DNA of 64,000 bases. It comes from FEN-1219 sp036563665. GTDB taxonomy: Bacteria; Pseudomonadota; Gammaproteobacteria; Steroidobacterales; Rariloculaceae. The notes under the pieces were generated by a model. It saw nothing but the letters and a program-made list of their open reading frames with translations, had not been told where the DNA came from and searched no databases. Every line of letters begins with the position of its first letter. Within the stretch, counting starts at the first letter, position 1. Of this stretch, positions 16,339-24,812 are shown one piece after another. Position numbers and translations under genes: made by a program. The stretch is taken from assembly GCA_036563665.1 (NCBI GenBank), contig DATCLY010000070.1, forward strand, positions 62,001-126,000. The letters run 5' to 3'.

Positions 16339-18000
16339 GTGAGCACGCATCGTCGACCGCTGCAGCGCCCGTTGCGAGGGATCTGGCCGAGCACGATCGC
16401 GATCTGTCTTTGCTTGTCGGGTGTCGGTCTGCCGCTTGCGGGCCGGGCACAGGAGCCGTGCCCCGGCGGGCTCGATTGGGTCCTGACGAACGGCGAGATC
16501 CTGACGATGGATGCGGCGGATCGGACCGTCGACACCGTGCGCATCCGCGGGAAGCGTTTCCTCACGGTCGGCGAAGCAGTGGATCGAAGCGAGCCTTGCA
16601 TCCGCTGGGTCGATCTCGACGGGCGAACCGTCATCCCCGGCCTGATCGACGGCCACACGCATTTCGTGCGCACCGCGCAGGCGCCGGGACCGTTCATCGA
16701 GGGGCTCGAGGCGGCCACGTCGATCCGCGACCTTCAGGACGCGCTCGCGATGGCCGCCGAGAAAGCCGAGCCCGGCGAGTGGATCGTCGCGATCGGCGGA
16801 TTCACGCCGCGGCAATTCTCGGAACGGCGCTTGCCGACGCGTGCCGAGCTCACCGAGGCGGTCCCCGACCATCCCGTCTACATGCAGGTCGGCTACTCGA
16901 CGCGCGGCATCGTGAACGACGAAGGGCGCCGCGTGCTCGAGGCCGCCGGGATCGCCACCTCCGAAGCCGGCGACGTCCCGCCGGACGGCGAAGGCCTCAC
17001 CTTCGTTCTGCGATCGACGAACGAAGAGCGAATGAGGCGCCGCTTCGGCGACTACATGACGTACGCGGTATCGCTCGGGCTCACGACGGTGGTCGATCAC
17101 GCGTGCTGTCCGTGGCTCGGGGCCAACTGGACGCCGGAGGAAGAGCCCGACCTGCGCATCGCAGAATCGTTCTGGCGCGCCGGCGAGCTGCCGCTGCGGC
17201 TGCGCCTCCAATACGATCATCGCGCCACGCGCGACCAGAGCGACATTCACTCGGCCACCGCGCGCATCGCAAACGCCACCTGGGGGCTCGGCGACGACAT
17301 GTACAAGTTCGTGCGCTTCGGCGAGCAGGTCATCGCCGGCGGCGCGACGGACGAGGAGGTGCTCGCCCTCTATGAGCGGATCGCCGCCGCGGGCTGGCCG
17401 CTATCGCAGCACACGATCCGCGAGGACGAGATCGAGCGCTACATCAGTATCATGGAGCAGGTGGCCGCGAAGACTCCGCTCCACGACCTGCGGTGGAACC
17501 TGGAGCACGTGTTCGAGATCACGCCGAGCCAGATCGAGCGGCTCAAGGCCATCGGCGTCTCCGTTCGCGTCCAGGACCACGACTATATTCGCAACGAGTA
17601 TTCGCGCTGGAAGGCCGGCCCACCCTTCCGCACGCTGCTCGAGAGCGGCATGCGCATGGGCGCGGGCACCGATTCGGGCGTGGTCGGCGCGCTGAACCCG
17701 TGGCTCTCGATCTATTTCATGGTCACGGGCAAGGACGCGGGCGGCGAGGTGATCCTGCCGGGCGAGCAGATCGGGCGCAAGGACGCTCTGCGGCTCTACA
17801 CCGCCGCCAACGCATGGTTCAACTTCGAGGAAGACGAGCTGGGCTCGATCGAACCGGGCAAGCTCGCCGACCTCGTCGTCCTCGACCGGCCCTACCTCAC
17901 GATCGACGACGAAGAGATCAAACGGATCAGACCGCTGCTCACGATGGTCGGCGGCCGCGTCGTCCATGGCCGCGGGCCCTACGGCGCACTCGTCGAATGA
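16339..18000 (+). CDS. Secreted YtcJ-like amidohydrolase
   Basis: The protein has 553 residues and is metal-dependent amidohydrolase-like (PF07969-type). A signal peptide ends at GRAQE. The entry motif of the family, RTVIPGLIDGHTHF, gives the HxH metal ligands; later features include the conserved GAGTDSG near the end and the closing EPGKLADLVVLD. Such enzymes hydrolyse C-N or C-O bonds in cyclic or linear amides and related compounds; the substrate cannot be read. The GTG start at 16339 follows GGGAGGGG at normal spacing; no ATG in frame fits better. The gene starts 48 bases after the preceding one on the same strand, so co-transcription is possible. Confidence 0.88.
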   Translation: MSTHRRPLQRPLRGIWPSTIAICLCLSGVGLPLAGRAQEPCPGGLDWVLTNGEILTMDAADRTVDTVRIRGKRFLTVGEAVDRSEPCIRWVDLDGRTVIPGLIDGHTHFVRTAQAPGPFIEGLEAATSIRDLQDALAMAAEKAEPGEWIVAIGGFTPRQFSERRLPTRAELTEAVPDHPVYMQVGYSTRGIVNDEGRRVLEAAGIATSEAGDVPPDGEGLTFVLRSTNEERMRRRFGDYMTYAVSLGLTTVVDHACCPWLGANWTPEEEPDLRIAESFWRAGELPLRLRLQYDHRATRDQSDIHSATARIANATWGLGDDMYKFVRFGEQVIAGGATDEEVLALYERIAAAGWPLSQHTIREDEIERYISIMEQVAAKTPLHDLRWNLEHVFEITPSQIERLKAIGVSVRVQDHDYIRNEYSRWKAGPPFRTLLESGMRMGAGTDSGVVGALNPWLSIYFMVTGKDAGGEVILPGEQIGRKDALRLYTAANAWFNFEEDELGSIEPGKLADLVVLDRPYLTIDDEEIKRIRPLLTMVGGRVVHGRGPYGALVE

Positions 18001-18073
18001 GCCGACCGGCGATGGCGGACCGACGTCCGGCGCCTCTCTCGCCGGCCGCTCACCGCGGTCGCGCCGGCGCGCG

Positions 18074-18369
18074 TCACTCCGCCCGTAACGCTTCGATCGG
18101 GCCCACGCGTGCCGCGCGACGCGCGGGAACGTAGGCCGCGAGCAGCGCGACGCCGAGCAGCAGCGCGGGCACGGCCGTGAAGGTCAAGGCGTCGGTGGGC
18201 GTCACGCCGAACAGGAACGACGACAAGAGACGCGTGACGCCGAACGCGCCCGCGATGCCGAGCGCCACCGCCGCAAGCGGAGAGCTGCGTCGCGCTGCGC
18301 AGCACGGCGCCGATCACGCTGCCGCGCCGCGCGCCGAGCGCCATCCGCACGCCGATCTCGGACGAGCGC
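18074..18369 (-). pseudogene. Decayed C-terminal end of a MacB/FtsX-type (ADOP) ABC permease
   Basis: On the minus strand the first part reads RSSEIGVRMALGARRG, the conserved motif of MacB-like permeases. The frame then breaks after about 28 residues and resumes in another frame with TRLLSSFLFGVTPTDALTF and the terminal ARVGPIEALRAE. The usual 20 or so residues between these blocks are partly missing. The N-terminal 300-700 residues of such permeases are absent. The fragment begins exactly where a second, oppositely oriented fragment begins. It is non-functional by structure. Confidence 0.8.
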
Positions 18370-18659
18370 ACCCAGGAGATCGGCATCCGCCGCGCGCTCG
18401 GCGCGAGCCCCGGCGCAGTGCTCAGGATGGTGCTCACGCAAGGCCTGTGGCTCGCCGCCGCAGGTCTCGCGCTCGGGCTCGTCGCGGCGCTCGGCTCGGG
18501 CGGGCGATCGCGTCGCAGCTCTACGGCGTGGGCCCGCTGGACCCGATCACGCTCGCGGCAGCCGCCGCGATGTTCGTGGCCGTCACACTGCTGGCGAGCC
18601 TGTTGCCCGCGGCCCGCGCGGCCGGCACGTCACCGCTGGACGCGCTGCGCGCCGCCTGA
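18364..18659 (+). pseudogene. Second decayed ABC permease C terminus, head to head with the first
   Basis: The plus strand reads RTQEIGIRRALGASPG, then a hydrophobic helix (LWLAAAGLALGLVAAL). A frame change in the G/C run near 18495-18510 follows, then ASQLYGVGPLDPITL and the end SPLDALRAA. This is the same family as the neighbouring fragment but a different paralogue. Only the C-terminal third survives. Both fragments start at the same conserved EIG motif, giving an imperfect inverted repeat about 16 bases apart (core CCGATCTC / GAGATCGG). Confidence 0.78.
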
Positions 18660-18708
18660 CGAGCTCGCGCGCCGCCCCATCGTCCTATGACGATCGCTCC
18701 GGCGCCCG

Positions 18709-19749
18709 CTACGGCCGGCGCGCGGTCGATGAATCGCCATCGGCCCGCGACACGAGCAGATCCAGCCCGAGCCGCCGCGACAGAAAGCGCGCCGCCCGCT
18801 GACCCTTGACGCTGTTCCCGGCGGCGTCGAGCCGCGGCGCGAACGTGCCGAGGCCGCCCTTCCCCGGCGACACGGCCACGATGCCGCCGCCGATGCCGCT
18901 CTTCGCAGGCAGTCCGACGTCGTATAGCCACTCGCCCGAGGTCTCGTAGAGACCGGCCGTTGCCATGACGGCCAGCGCGCAGTGGCAATCGTGGGGCGCC
19001 ACGACGGCCTTGCGAGTGATCGGGTTCACCCCGCCGTCCGCCAACGTCGCACCCATCACCGCCAGGTCCTCCGCAGTGACGCCGAGCGAGCATTGCCGCG
19101 TGTAGAGCTCCAAGGCCTCTGCCGGCGAGATCGCCAGCCGGCCGAAGCTGTGTAGCAACATCGCGATGCTTCTATTGCGAAGGTTGGTGGCCGACGCGCT
19201 GGCATAGATTTCGTCGTCGAGCCGCAGCTCGCGCCCAGCGAACCGGGACAGACCCTGCTGCACGAACTGCCACCTGGCATCGAGCGTGGCACCGGGCGCG
19301 AGACTGGTGGTCGCGATCGCGCCGGCGTTGACCATCGGATTGGTGCGGCCGTGCGGGGCGCGTTCCACCGCCTCGAGCGAGTCGAACGGCCGCCCCGTGG
19401 CGTTGACCCCCACCCGGTCGCGCACCTCGTCGGCGCCGACCGCCGCGCATACCAGCGCGAACACGAACGGCTTGGAGACGCTCATGATCGTGAACTTGCG
19501 CTGCGCGTCGCCGGCCGCGTACAGCGCGCCTTCGGTGTCGGCGACGCAGATGCCGAAAAGATCGGCCGGAACGCGGCCGAGCGCGGGATACACCCGCGAG
19601 CACTCGCCCGCGCGGTCCGACCGGTAGCGCTCGTACGCCGCGGTGACCCAGGCGCGTACCGCCTCGGGCGGCGGGAGCCGCCCGGTCGAGACATAGGCCG
19701 CCGCCTCCACGTCGGGCGCCGCGGTGTCGGCGCCGTGAGTCGTGCTCAT
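18709..19749 (-). CDS. glsA: Glutaminase A (beta-lactamase-fold serine glutaminase)
   Basis: The protein has 346 residues and hydrolyses L-glutamine to glutamate and ammonia in the cytoplasm (EC 3.5.1.2). Family marks include the catalytic SxxK in SVSKPF (S90, K93), NPMVNAGAI, the SGEW/YDVGLPAKSGIGGGI region and the GxG-rich end SPGKGGLGTFAP. The length is slightly above the usual 305-330 because of the N-terminal extension and a longer C terminus. ATG 19749 is preceded by AGGAGGGACG, an excellent ribosome site, so the longer open frame up to 19956 is not used. The gene is a single unit, divergent from the small gene at 20032. Confidence 0.92.
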   Translation of the reverse strand: MSTTHGADTAAPDVEAAAYVSTGRLPPPEAVRAWVTAAYERYRSDRAGECSRVYPALGRVPADLFGICVADTEGALYAAGDAQRKFTIMSVSKPFVFALVCAAVGADEVRDRVGVNATGRPFDSLEAVERAPHGRTNPMVNAGAIATTSLAPGATLDARWQFVQQGLSRFAGRELRLDDEIYASASATNLRNRSIAMLLHSFGRLAISPAEALELYTRQCSLGVTAEDLAVMGATLADGGVNPITRKAVVAPHDCHCALAVMATAGLYETSGEWLYDVGLPAKSGIGGGIVAVSPGKGGLGTFAPRLDAAGNSVKGQRAARFLSRRLGLDLLVSRADGDSSTARRP

Positions 19750-20031
19750 CGTCCCTCCTCGACGCATCGGGACCTTTGCGCTGCGGAACGGAAACGACGA
19801 TGCCACCCTCCGCCCGGGAGCGGCATCCGCCGATGGTCCGATCCGATCAGCGGGCAATGCCGGTCGCGGGAGCACGAGCCGTTCGGCATCGGCCGCGAAC
19901 CGGCAAGAGTCCCGTGGCGTGCCGCTGCGGCTGCCCAATGACACTTCACGCCTCACCGGCCCTCGCCGCGCGGGTCGTTTCGGTACCGTGCCGTTCGCTT
20001 CCCGGCCGCGAGAAACTGGTAGGATGCAGTT
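19750..20031. promoter_or_regulatory. Divergent promoter region between glsA and the quinoprotein dehydrogenase cluster
   Basis: A 282-base gap without a gene. A TAGGAT -10-like hexamer at 20020-20025 lies just before ATG 20032. An inverted repeat GATGCC/GGCATC with a 15- to 20-base loop occurs near 19799-19828. The promoter of the alcohol dehydrogenase operon must be here or in the 134-base gap 20386-20519. Confidence 0.35.
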
Positions 20032-20385
20032 ATGTCTCGGGCACTCAGCGTGGCGTTGCTCTCGCTGCTTCCGGGCCTCTCTCTAGCCAACGACTTTCCC
20101 ACCCAGGCGCGCGTCGAGTTCGTGCTCGGCTGCATGAACGAGAACGGCGGCCAGAGCTACGACACGCTGTATCCCTGTGTCTGCCTGATCGATCGGATCG
20201 CCGCGGCAATGACCTATGCCGAGTTCGCCGAAGCGCAGGTGTTTGCGCAGCTGCGCTCCACCGCGGGCGAGCGCGGCGGCGTGTTCCGCGACCCCGAGCG
20301 GTCGCGGCTGCTCATCGAGAAGCTCGAGACAGCCCGCGAGCAAGGCCGAGCCGCCTGTTTCGTCGGCTCGCGCGCCGCGCATTAA
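20032..20385 (+). CDS. Small secreted cysteine-containing protein upstream of the XoxF-type dehydrogenase
   Basis: The protein has 117 residues. A clear signal peptide (MSRALSVALLSLLPGLSLA) gives a mature periplasmic protein of about 98 residues with four Cys: one in LGCMNENG, two in YPCVCLID, one near the end. The paired CVC and flanking Cys suggest disulfides or cofactor/metal contact. Its position 134 bases before the PQQ dehydrogenase gene on the same strand suggests an accessory role, such as periplasmic folding, metal delivery or subunit. I do not recognise a named family. The ribosome site is weak. Confidence 0.7.
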   Translation: MSRALSVALLSLLPGLSLANDFPTQARVEFVLGCMNENGGQSYDTLYPCVCLIDRIAAAMTYAEFAEAQVFAQLRSTAGERGGVFRDPERSRLLIEKLETAREQGRAACFVGSRAAH

Positions 20386-20519
20386 GGCGACGGCTCACGA
20401 AGCCGCCGCTCGACGCTCGCGGGCACGTGCTGGTGCTCCAGGAGCAGTCGAATATCGGAGGAATATCCAGAGAAGGAATCCCTAGCGCGAGACGGCGAAC
20501 AACAGCAAAGGAGACGGCC

Positions 20520-22316
20520 ATGATCATCAGGCGCCTAGTCCTGTCGGGGGCAGCGGTGCTCCCGTGCATCGCCGCGGCCAACGACGATGTGCACAGCTTG
20601 ATCGAGGACGAGAACAACTGGGCCGTTTGGGGCGGCGACTACGCCGGCACGAGATACAGCTCCCTCGATCAGATCAACCGCAGCAACGTCGCCAACCTGC
20701 AGGTGGCATGGACGTTCTCCACCGGCGTGCTGCGCGGCCACGAAGGCGGGCCGCTCGTGGTCGGCGACACGCTGTACATCCACACGCCATTCCCCAACAA
20801 GGTGTACGCGATCGATCTGAACGACCGCTCCATCAAGTGGACGTACGCCCCCACCCAGAGCGCGGACACGATCCCCGTCATGTGCTGCGACACGGTGAAC
20901 CGCGGCCTGGCCTATGCGGACGGCAGGATCTTTCTGCAGCAAGCGGACACCTGGCTGGTGGCGCTCGACGCCGATAGCGGCGAGGTGCTCTGGCGTGCGC
21001 GCAACGGCGATCCGGCGCGCGGCGAAACCAACACGAATGCGCCGCTCGTCGTGAAAGACAAGGTAATCACGGGCATCAGCGGCGGCGAGTACGGCGTGCG
21101 CGGCTTCGTGGTGGCCTACGACGTCGAGAGCGGCGAGGAGGTCTGGAAGGCCTACAGCGTCGGCCCCGACGAGGAGCTGCTCGTCGATCCGCGGAGGACC
21201 ACCCATCTCGGCAAGCCGATCGGGAGGAACTCGAGCCTATCGACCTGGGAGGGCGAGCAGTGGCAGCTCGGCGGCGGCACCACCTGGGGCTGGTTCACCT
21301 ACGACCCCGAGCTCGATCTCCTCTACTACGGCAGCGGCAACCCGGGCACGTGGAACCCGGTGGCGCGCCCGGGCGACAACCGCTGGAGCATGACCCTCTT
21401 CGCCCGCGACCCGGACACCGGCATGGCGCGGTGGGTCTATCAGATGACGCCGCACGACGAGTGGGACTACGACGGCGTCAACGAGAACGTGCTGGTGGAC
21501 CTCGAGGTCGACGGCCGGATGCGCAAGGCCCTGGTGCACTTCGACCGCAACGGCTTCGCCTACACGCTCGATCGCGAGACCGGCGAGCTGCTCGTCGCCG
21601 AGAAGTACGACCCCGCCGTGAACTGGGCCACGCACGTCGACATGGAGACGGGCCGACCTCAGGTGGTGCCGCAGTACAGCACTCACCAGCAGGGCGAGGA
21701 CGTGAACACCGAGAACATCTGCCCGGCGGCGCTCGGCACCAAGGACCAGCAGCCGGTGGCGTACTCGCCGCGCACGAACCTGTTCTACGTCCCGACGAAT
21801 CACGTCTGCATGGACTACGAGCCCTACGAGGTGGAGTACGTCGCGGGACAGCCGTACGTCGGCGCCATCCTCACCATGTTCCCCGCGGGGCGCGTGACCG
21901 GCGACGGCACCACGAACCTCGGCAACTTCATCGCCTGGGACGCGGCAAAGGGCGAGATCGTCTGGTCCCTGCCGGAGCCGTTCTCGGTGTGGAGCGGCGC
22001 GCTCGCCACGGCGGGCGACGTGGTCTTCTACGGCACGCTCGAAGGCTATCTCAAGGCGGTCGACGCGCAGACCGGTAAAGAGCTCTACCGCTTCAAGACG
22101 CCCTCCGGAATCATCGGCAACGTCAACACCTGGGTGCACGACGGCAAGCAGTACATCGGCGTGCTGTCCGGCATCGGCGGCTGGGCGGGCATCGGCATGG
22201 CGGCCGGGCTCGAAGAGGACACCGCAGGCCTGGGCGCCGTGGGCGCGTATCGCGGGCTCTCCCGCTACACGCAGCTCGGCGGCGTGCTCACGGTGTTCGC
22301 GCTGCCGGATGAGTGA
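20520..22316 (+). CDS. xoxF: PQQ-dependent alcohol dehydrogenase, XoxF/lanthanide type
   Basis: The protein has 598 residues: a signal peptide (to IAAA) and an eight-bladed quinoprotein propeller. It oxidises methanol or other short alcohols in the periplasm, passing electrons to the cytochrome c encoded next. Visible active-site features are the vicinal disulfide C122-C123 (VMCCDTVNRG), metal ligands E190 (GGEYGVRG), N274 (YGSGNPG), catalytic Asp D316, and the extra Asp D318 in DEWDYDGVNE. That second Asp is the known marker of lanthanide-using enzymes (XoxF, ExaF/PedH); calcium MxaF has Ala there. ATG 20520 follows AAAGGAGACGGCC, an excellent ribosome site. The downstream cytochrome gene overlaps its stop. 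Substrate (methanol versus ethanol or larger alcohol) cannot be fixed by eye, so the symbol is provisional. Confidence 0.9.
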   Translation: MIIRRLVLSGAAVLPCIAAANDDVHSLIEDENNWAVWGGDYAGTRYSSLDQINRSNVANLQVAWTFSTGVLRGHEGGPLVVGDTLYIHTPFPNKVYAIDLNDRSIKWTYAPTQSADTIPVMCCDTVNRGLAYADGRIFLQQADTWLVALDADSGEVLWRARNGDPARGETNTNAPLVVKDKVITGISGGEYGVRGFVVAYDVESGEEVWKAYSVGPDEELLVDPRRTTHLGKPIGRNSSLSTWEGEQWQLGGGTTWGWFTYDPELDLLYYGSGNPGTWNPVARPGDNRWSMTLFARDPDTGMARWVYQMTPHDEWDYDGVNENVLVDLEVDGRMRKALVHFDRNGFAYTLDRETGELLVAEKYDPAVNWATHVDMETGRPQVVPQYSTHQQGEDVNTENICPAALGTKDQQPVAYSPRTNLFYVPTNHVCMDYEPYEVEYVAGQPYVGAILTMFPAGRVTGDGTTNLGNFIAWDAAKGEIVWSLPEPFSVWSGALATAGDVVFYGTLEGYLKAVDAQTGKELYRFKTPSGIIGNVNTWVHDGKQYIGVLSGIGGWAGIGMAAGLEEDTAGLGAVGAYRGLSRYTQLGGVLTVFALPDE

Positions 22317-22830
22317 GGTGCGGCGGCCGCGGATCGGTGTTGCGCTGCTCGCCGCGGCGGCCCTGCTCGCCGCGGCGAGCGGGCGCGCGCAAGCGCCCGC
22401 CGATGACGAAGCGCGAGGCGCCGAGTCGCCCGCACCCAATGGCACACCGGATGACGCGAGCGCGAGCGCGGACGTGCCATACACCGTCGAATGCGGCCCG
22501 GACCCGGAGGCAGGCGGCGACGTCTGCAAGGTGGACCGCGCCACCTACGTCGGCTGGCGGACCTTCCACGGCGTGTGCCACACCTGCCACGGCCAGGATG
22601 CCATGGGCAGCACGTTCGCCCCTGATCTGCTGCAGCGCATGCGGGAGATCGACAAGGCCACGTTCCTGAAATCCGTGGACGAAGGGTTCACGGGGCAGAT
22701 GGGTGTGATGCCCGCATGGGGAGAGAACCCGAATGTCAACAAGTACTACGAAGAGCTCTGGGCATACCTGCGGGCCCGCTCGGACGGCGTCTTGCTCCCG
22801 GGCCGGCCCAAGCGGCTGCCCGATCGCTGA
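22309..22830 (+). CDS. Periplasmic cytochrome c, electron acceptor for the PQQ dehydrogenase
   Basis: The protein has 173 residues: a signal peptide (to about SGRAQA), an acidic low-complexity linker of about 35 residues, then one cytochrome c domain with the haem motif CHTCH (C90, C93, H94). Met in GQMGVMPAWGENP near residue 130 is the likely axial ligand. It matches the cL/XoxG-like partner that takes electrons from MxaF/XoxF dehydrogenases. Its ATG overlaps the dehydrogenase stop by eight bases (22309-22316), so the two are translationally coupled, which fits a stoichiometric partner. Confidence 0.88.
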   Translation: MSEVRRPRIGVALLAAAALLAAASGRAQAPADDEARGAESPAPNGTPDDASASADVPYTVECGPDPEAGGDVCKVDRATYVGWRTFHGVCHTCHGQDAMGSTFAPDLLQRMREIDKATFLKSVDEGFTGQMGVMPAWGENPNVNKYYEELWAYLRARSDGVLLPGRPKRLPDR

Positions 22831-22846
22831 GTCGCGAGCCACACGC

Positions 22847-24751
22847 ATGCGGCGCGCCGCCCGCATCGGCGTCCGCGCGGCCGCGGCGGGAGGAGCGCTG
22901 CTCGCCGGGCTTGCCGTCGCTCAGCCGCCCGCCGCCTCGCGCGCGGACACCGCGCACCCCCGCGAGAAGCTCGAGGTCTGCGCCGATCCGAACAACCTGC
23001 CCTTCTCCAACCGTGAAGGCGCCGGCTTCGAGAACCGGCTCGCCGAGATCTGGGGACGCGAGCTCGGGCTCGAGGTGGAGTACACGTGGTTTCCGCAGCG
23101 GCGGGGCTTCGAGCGCCACACGCTCACGGCGCAGGATCCGGAGACCGGCGAATATCTGTGCGACGTGATCATTGGCGTGCCGGACGGCTACGACCTCGCG
23201 ATGACGACCGAGCCGTACTACCGCTCCACGTATGCCCTCGTCTTCGTGCGCGACGGCGGGCTCGACATCGAAAGCGGCGAAGAGCTCGTCGCCCTGCCCG
23301 CCGACGAGCGCGACGGCCTCCGCATCGGCGTGTTCACGCCGGGCCCGGCCGCGGAGTGGCTCGCGCGTTCAGGCATGCACGAGCAGATGGTGGCCTATCC
23401 GGCGCTGCAAGGAGATCCGGGCGCCTACCCCGGCCAGATCATCGAGCACGAGCTCCTGGCGGGCGAGCTCGACGCGGCGATCCTGTGGGGTCCGATCGCG
23501 GGCTACTTCGCGGCACGCGCCGCGCCACGCGAGGTGGTGGTGCTGCCGCTCGAGTCCGAGCCCGGCGTGCAGTTCGAGTACGCCATCGCGGCGGGCGTGC
23601 GCTTCGGCGATCGGGCGTGGCGCGCGCAGCTCGAGGAGGTGATGGCGCGCACGGCGGGCGAGACGGCTGCCCTGCTCGCCGAGTACCACGTGCCGGTCGT
23701 CGAGCCGGTGCAGGACGACGGCGCCGCGGCTCCCTCCGCCGCGGCCGCGCGGTCGGCACCTGCCGCAGCACCCGCCGCGGACGAACCGCCGGCAGAGCTC
23801 GTGTACGTATCGAACGAGGACGCCGGCACGATCAGCATCCTTTCGGCCGCCACCCACGCGGTCGTCGGCGAGATCGAGGTGGGCACGCGACCGCGCGGCA
23901 TCGAGGTGAGCCCCGACGGCAACTTCGTCTACGTGGCGCTGTCCGGCTCGCCGAAGTGCCCGCCCGCCATGCCGGACGAGGAATGCGCGCAGCTCGCGGC
24001 CGACAAGTCGAAGGACGGCATCGGCGTGGTCGACGCCCGCGCTCGCAAGCTGGTGCGCGTGCTCGAGGGCGGCTCCGATCCGGAGGAATTCGACGTGGAC
24101 GCGGCCGGCGAGCGCCTCTTCGTCTCGAACGAAGACGCCGACCTCCTGTCGATCGTGGAGATCGCGACCGGACGAGTGACGCAGAGCGTCGCGGTGGGCA
24201 AAGAGCCCGAAGGCGTGCGCCTCTCGCCCGACGAACTACTCGTGTACGTGACGAGCGAGAGCGATCACGGCGTGACGGTGGTCGACGCGCAGACCGGCGA
24301 GGCGCGCGGCAGCATCCCGGTCGGCTGGCGCCCACGCGACTCGATCTTCTCGGCGGACGGCAGCCGGGCCTACGTCTCCGCCGAACACGGCGGCAGCGTC
24401 GCCGTGATCGACGTGGCCGCGAGCACGGTCCTCGACACGATCGAGCTGCCCGCGGGATCGCTGCCGATGGGTCTCGCGCTCTCGCCGGACGAGCGGCGCC
24501 TGTACGTCGCGAACGGCCGGGCGCAGACGGTCTCCGTCATCGATCTCGAAGCGGGCGAGCTCACCGGCGAGGTTAGAGTGGGCGCGCGGCCGTGGGGCAT
24601 AGGCATCACTGCCGACGGCAAGTGGCTCTACACGGCGAACGGCCCGTCCAACGACGTGTCGGTGATCGATGCGGAATCGCTCGAGGTGGTGGCGACCATT
24701 CCCGTCGGCGCGGCGCCCTGGGGCATCGCGATCGGGCCGGCGCCGCGCTGA
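22847..24751 (+). CDS. MoxJ/XoxJ-like periplasmic binding protein fused to a YVTN beta-propeller
   Basis: The protein has 634 residues. A signal peptide is followed by a periplasmic binding domain (about 37-285) that starts EKLEVCADPNNLPFSN and matches the quinoprotein-dehydrogenase-associated substrate-binding family (MoxJ/XoxJ type). An Ala/Pro-rich linker (about 287-305) leads to a seven-bladed propeller (about 306-634) made of roughly 40-residue YVTN repeats, such as LVYVSNEDAGTISIL and GIEVSPDGNFVYVALSG. It resembles the separate 'PQQ-dependent catabolism-associated beta-propeller' proteins. In other bacteria these two are usually separate genes near PQQ dehydrogenases; here they are one chain. 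XoxJ is thought to help activate XoxF. The gene starts 16 bases after the cytochrome stop. Confidence 0.85.
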   Translation: MRRAARIGVRAAAAGGALLAGLAVAQPPAASRADTAHPREKLEVCADPNNLPFSNREGAGFENRLAEIWGRELGLEVEYTWFPQRRGFERHTLTAQDPETGEYLCDVIIGVPDGYDLAMTTEPYYRSTYALVFVRDGGLDIESGEELVALPADERDGLRIGVFTPGPAAEWLARSGMHEQMVAYPALQGDPGAYPGQIIEHELLAGELDAAILWGPIAGYFAARAAPREVVVLPLESEPGVQFEYAIAAGVRFGDRAWRAQLEEVMARTAGETAALLAEYHVPVVEPVQDDGAAAPSAAAARSAPAAAPAADEPPAELVYVSNEDAGTISILSAATHAVVGEIEVGTRPRGIEVSPDGNFVYVALSGSPKCPPAMPDEECAQLAADKSKDGIGVVDARARKLVRVLEGGSDPEEFDVDAAGERLFVSNEDADLLSIVEIATGRVTQSVAVGKEPEGVRLSPDELLVYVTSESDHGVTVVDAQTGEARGSIPVGWRPRDSIFSADGSRAYVSAEHGGSVAVIDVAASTVLDTIELPAGSLPMGLALSPDERRLYVANGRAQTVSVIDLEAGELTGEVRVGARPWGIGITADGKWLYTANGPSNDVSVIDAESLEVVATIPVGAAPWGIAIGPAPR

Positions 24752-24766
24752 CCGATCCAGGGCTCG

Positions 24767-24780
24767 GCCGGTCGACCGGC
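24767..24780. terminator. Palindrome between convergent genes, possible terminator stem
   Basis: GCCGGTCGACCGGC is a perfect 14-base palindrome in the 61-base gap between the convergent propeller and VOC genes. It has no T tract on either side, so intrinsic termination is unproven. A very similar palindrome lies in the convergent gap at 36328. Confidence 0.35.
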
Positions 24781-24812
24781 GTTGCGCGCGGCCGCGGACT
24801 TGCGAGCTCCGC

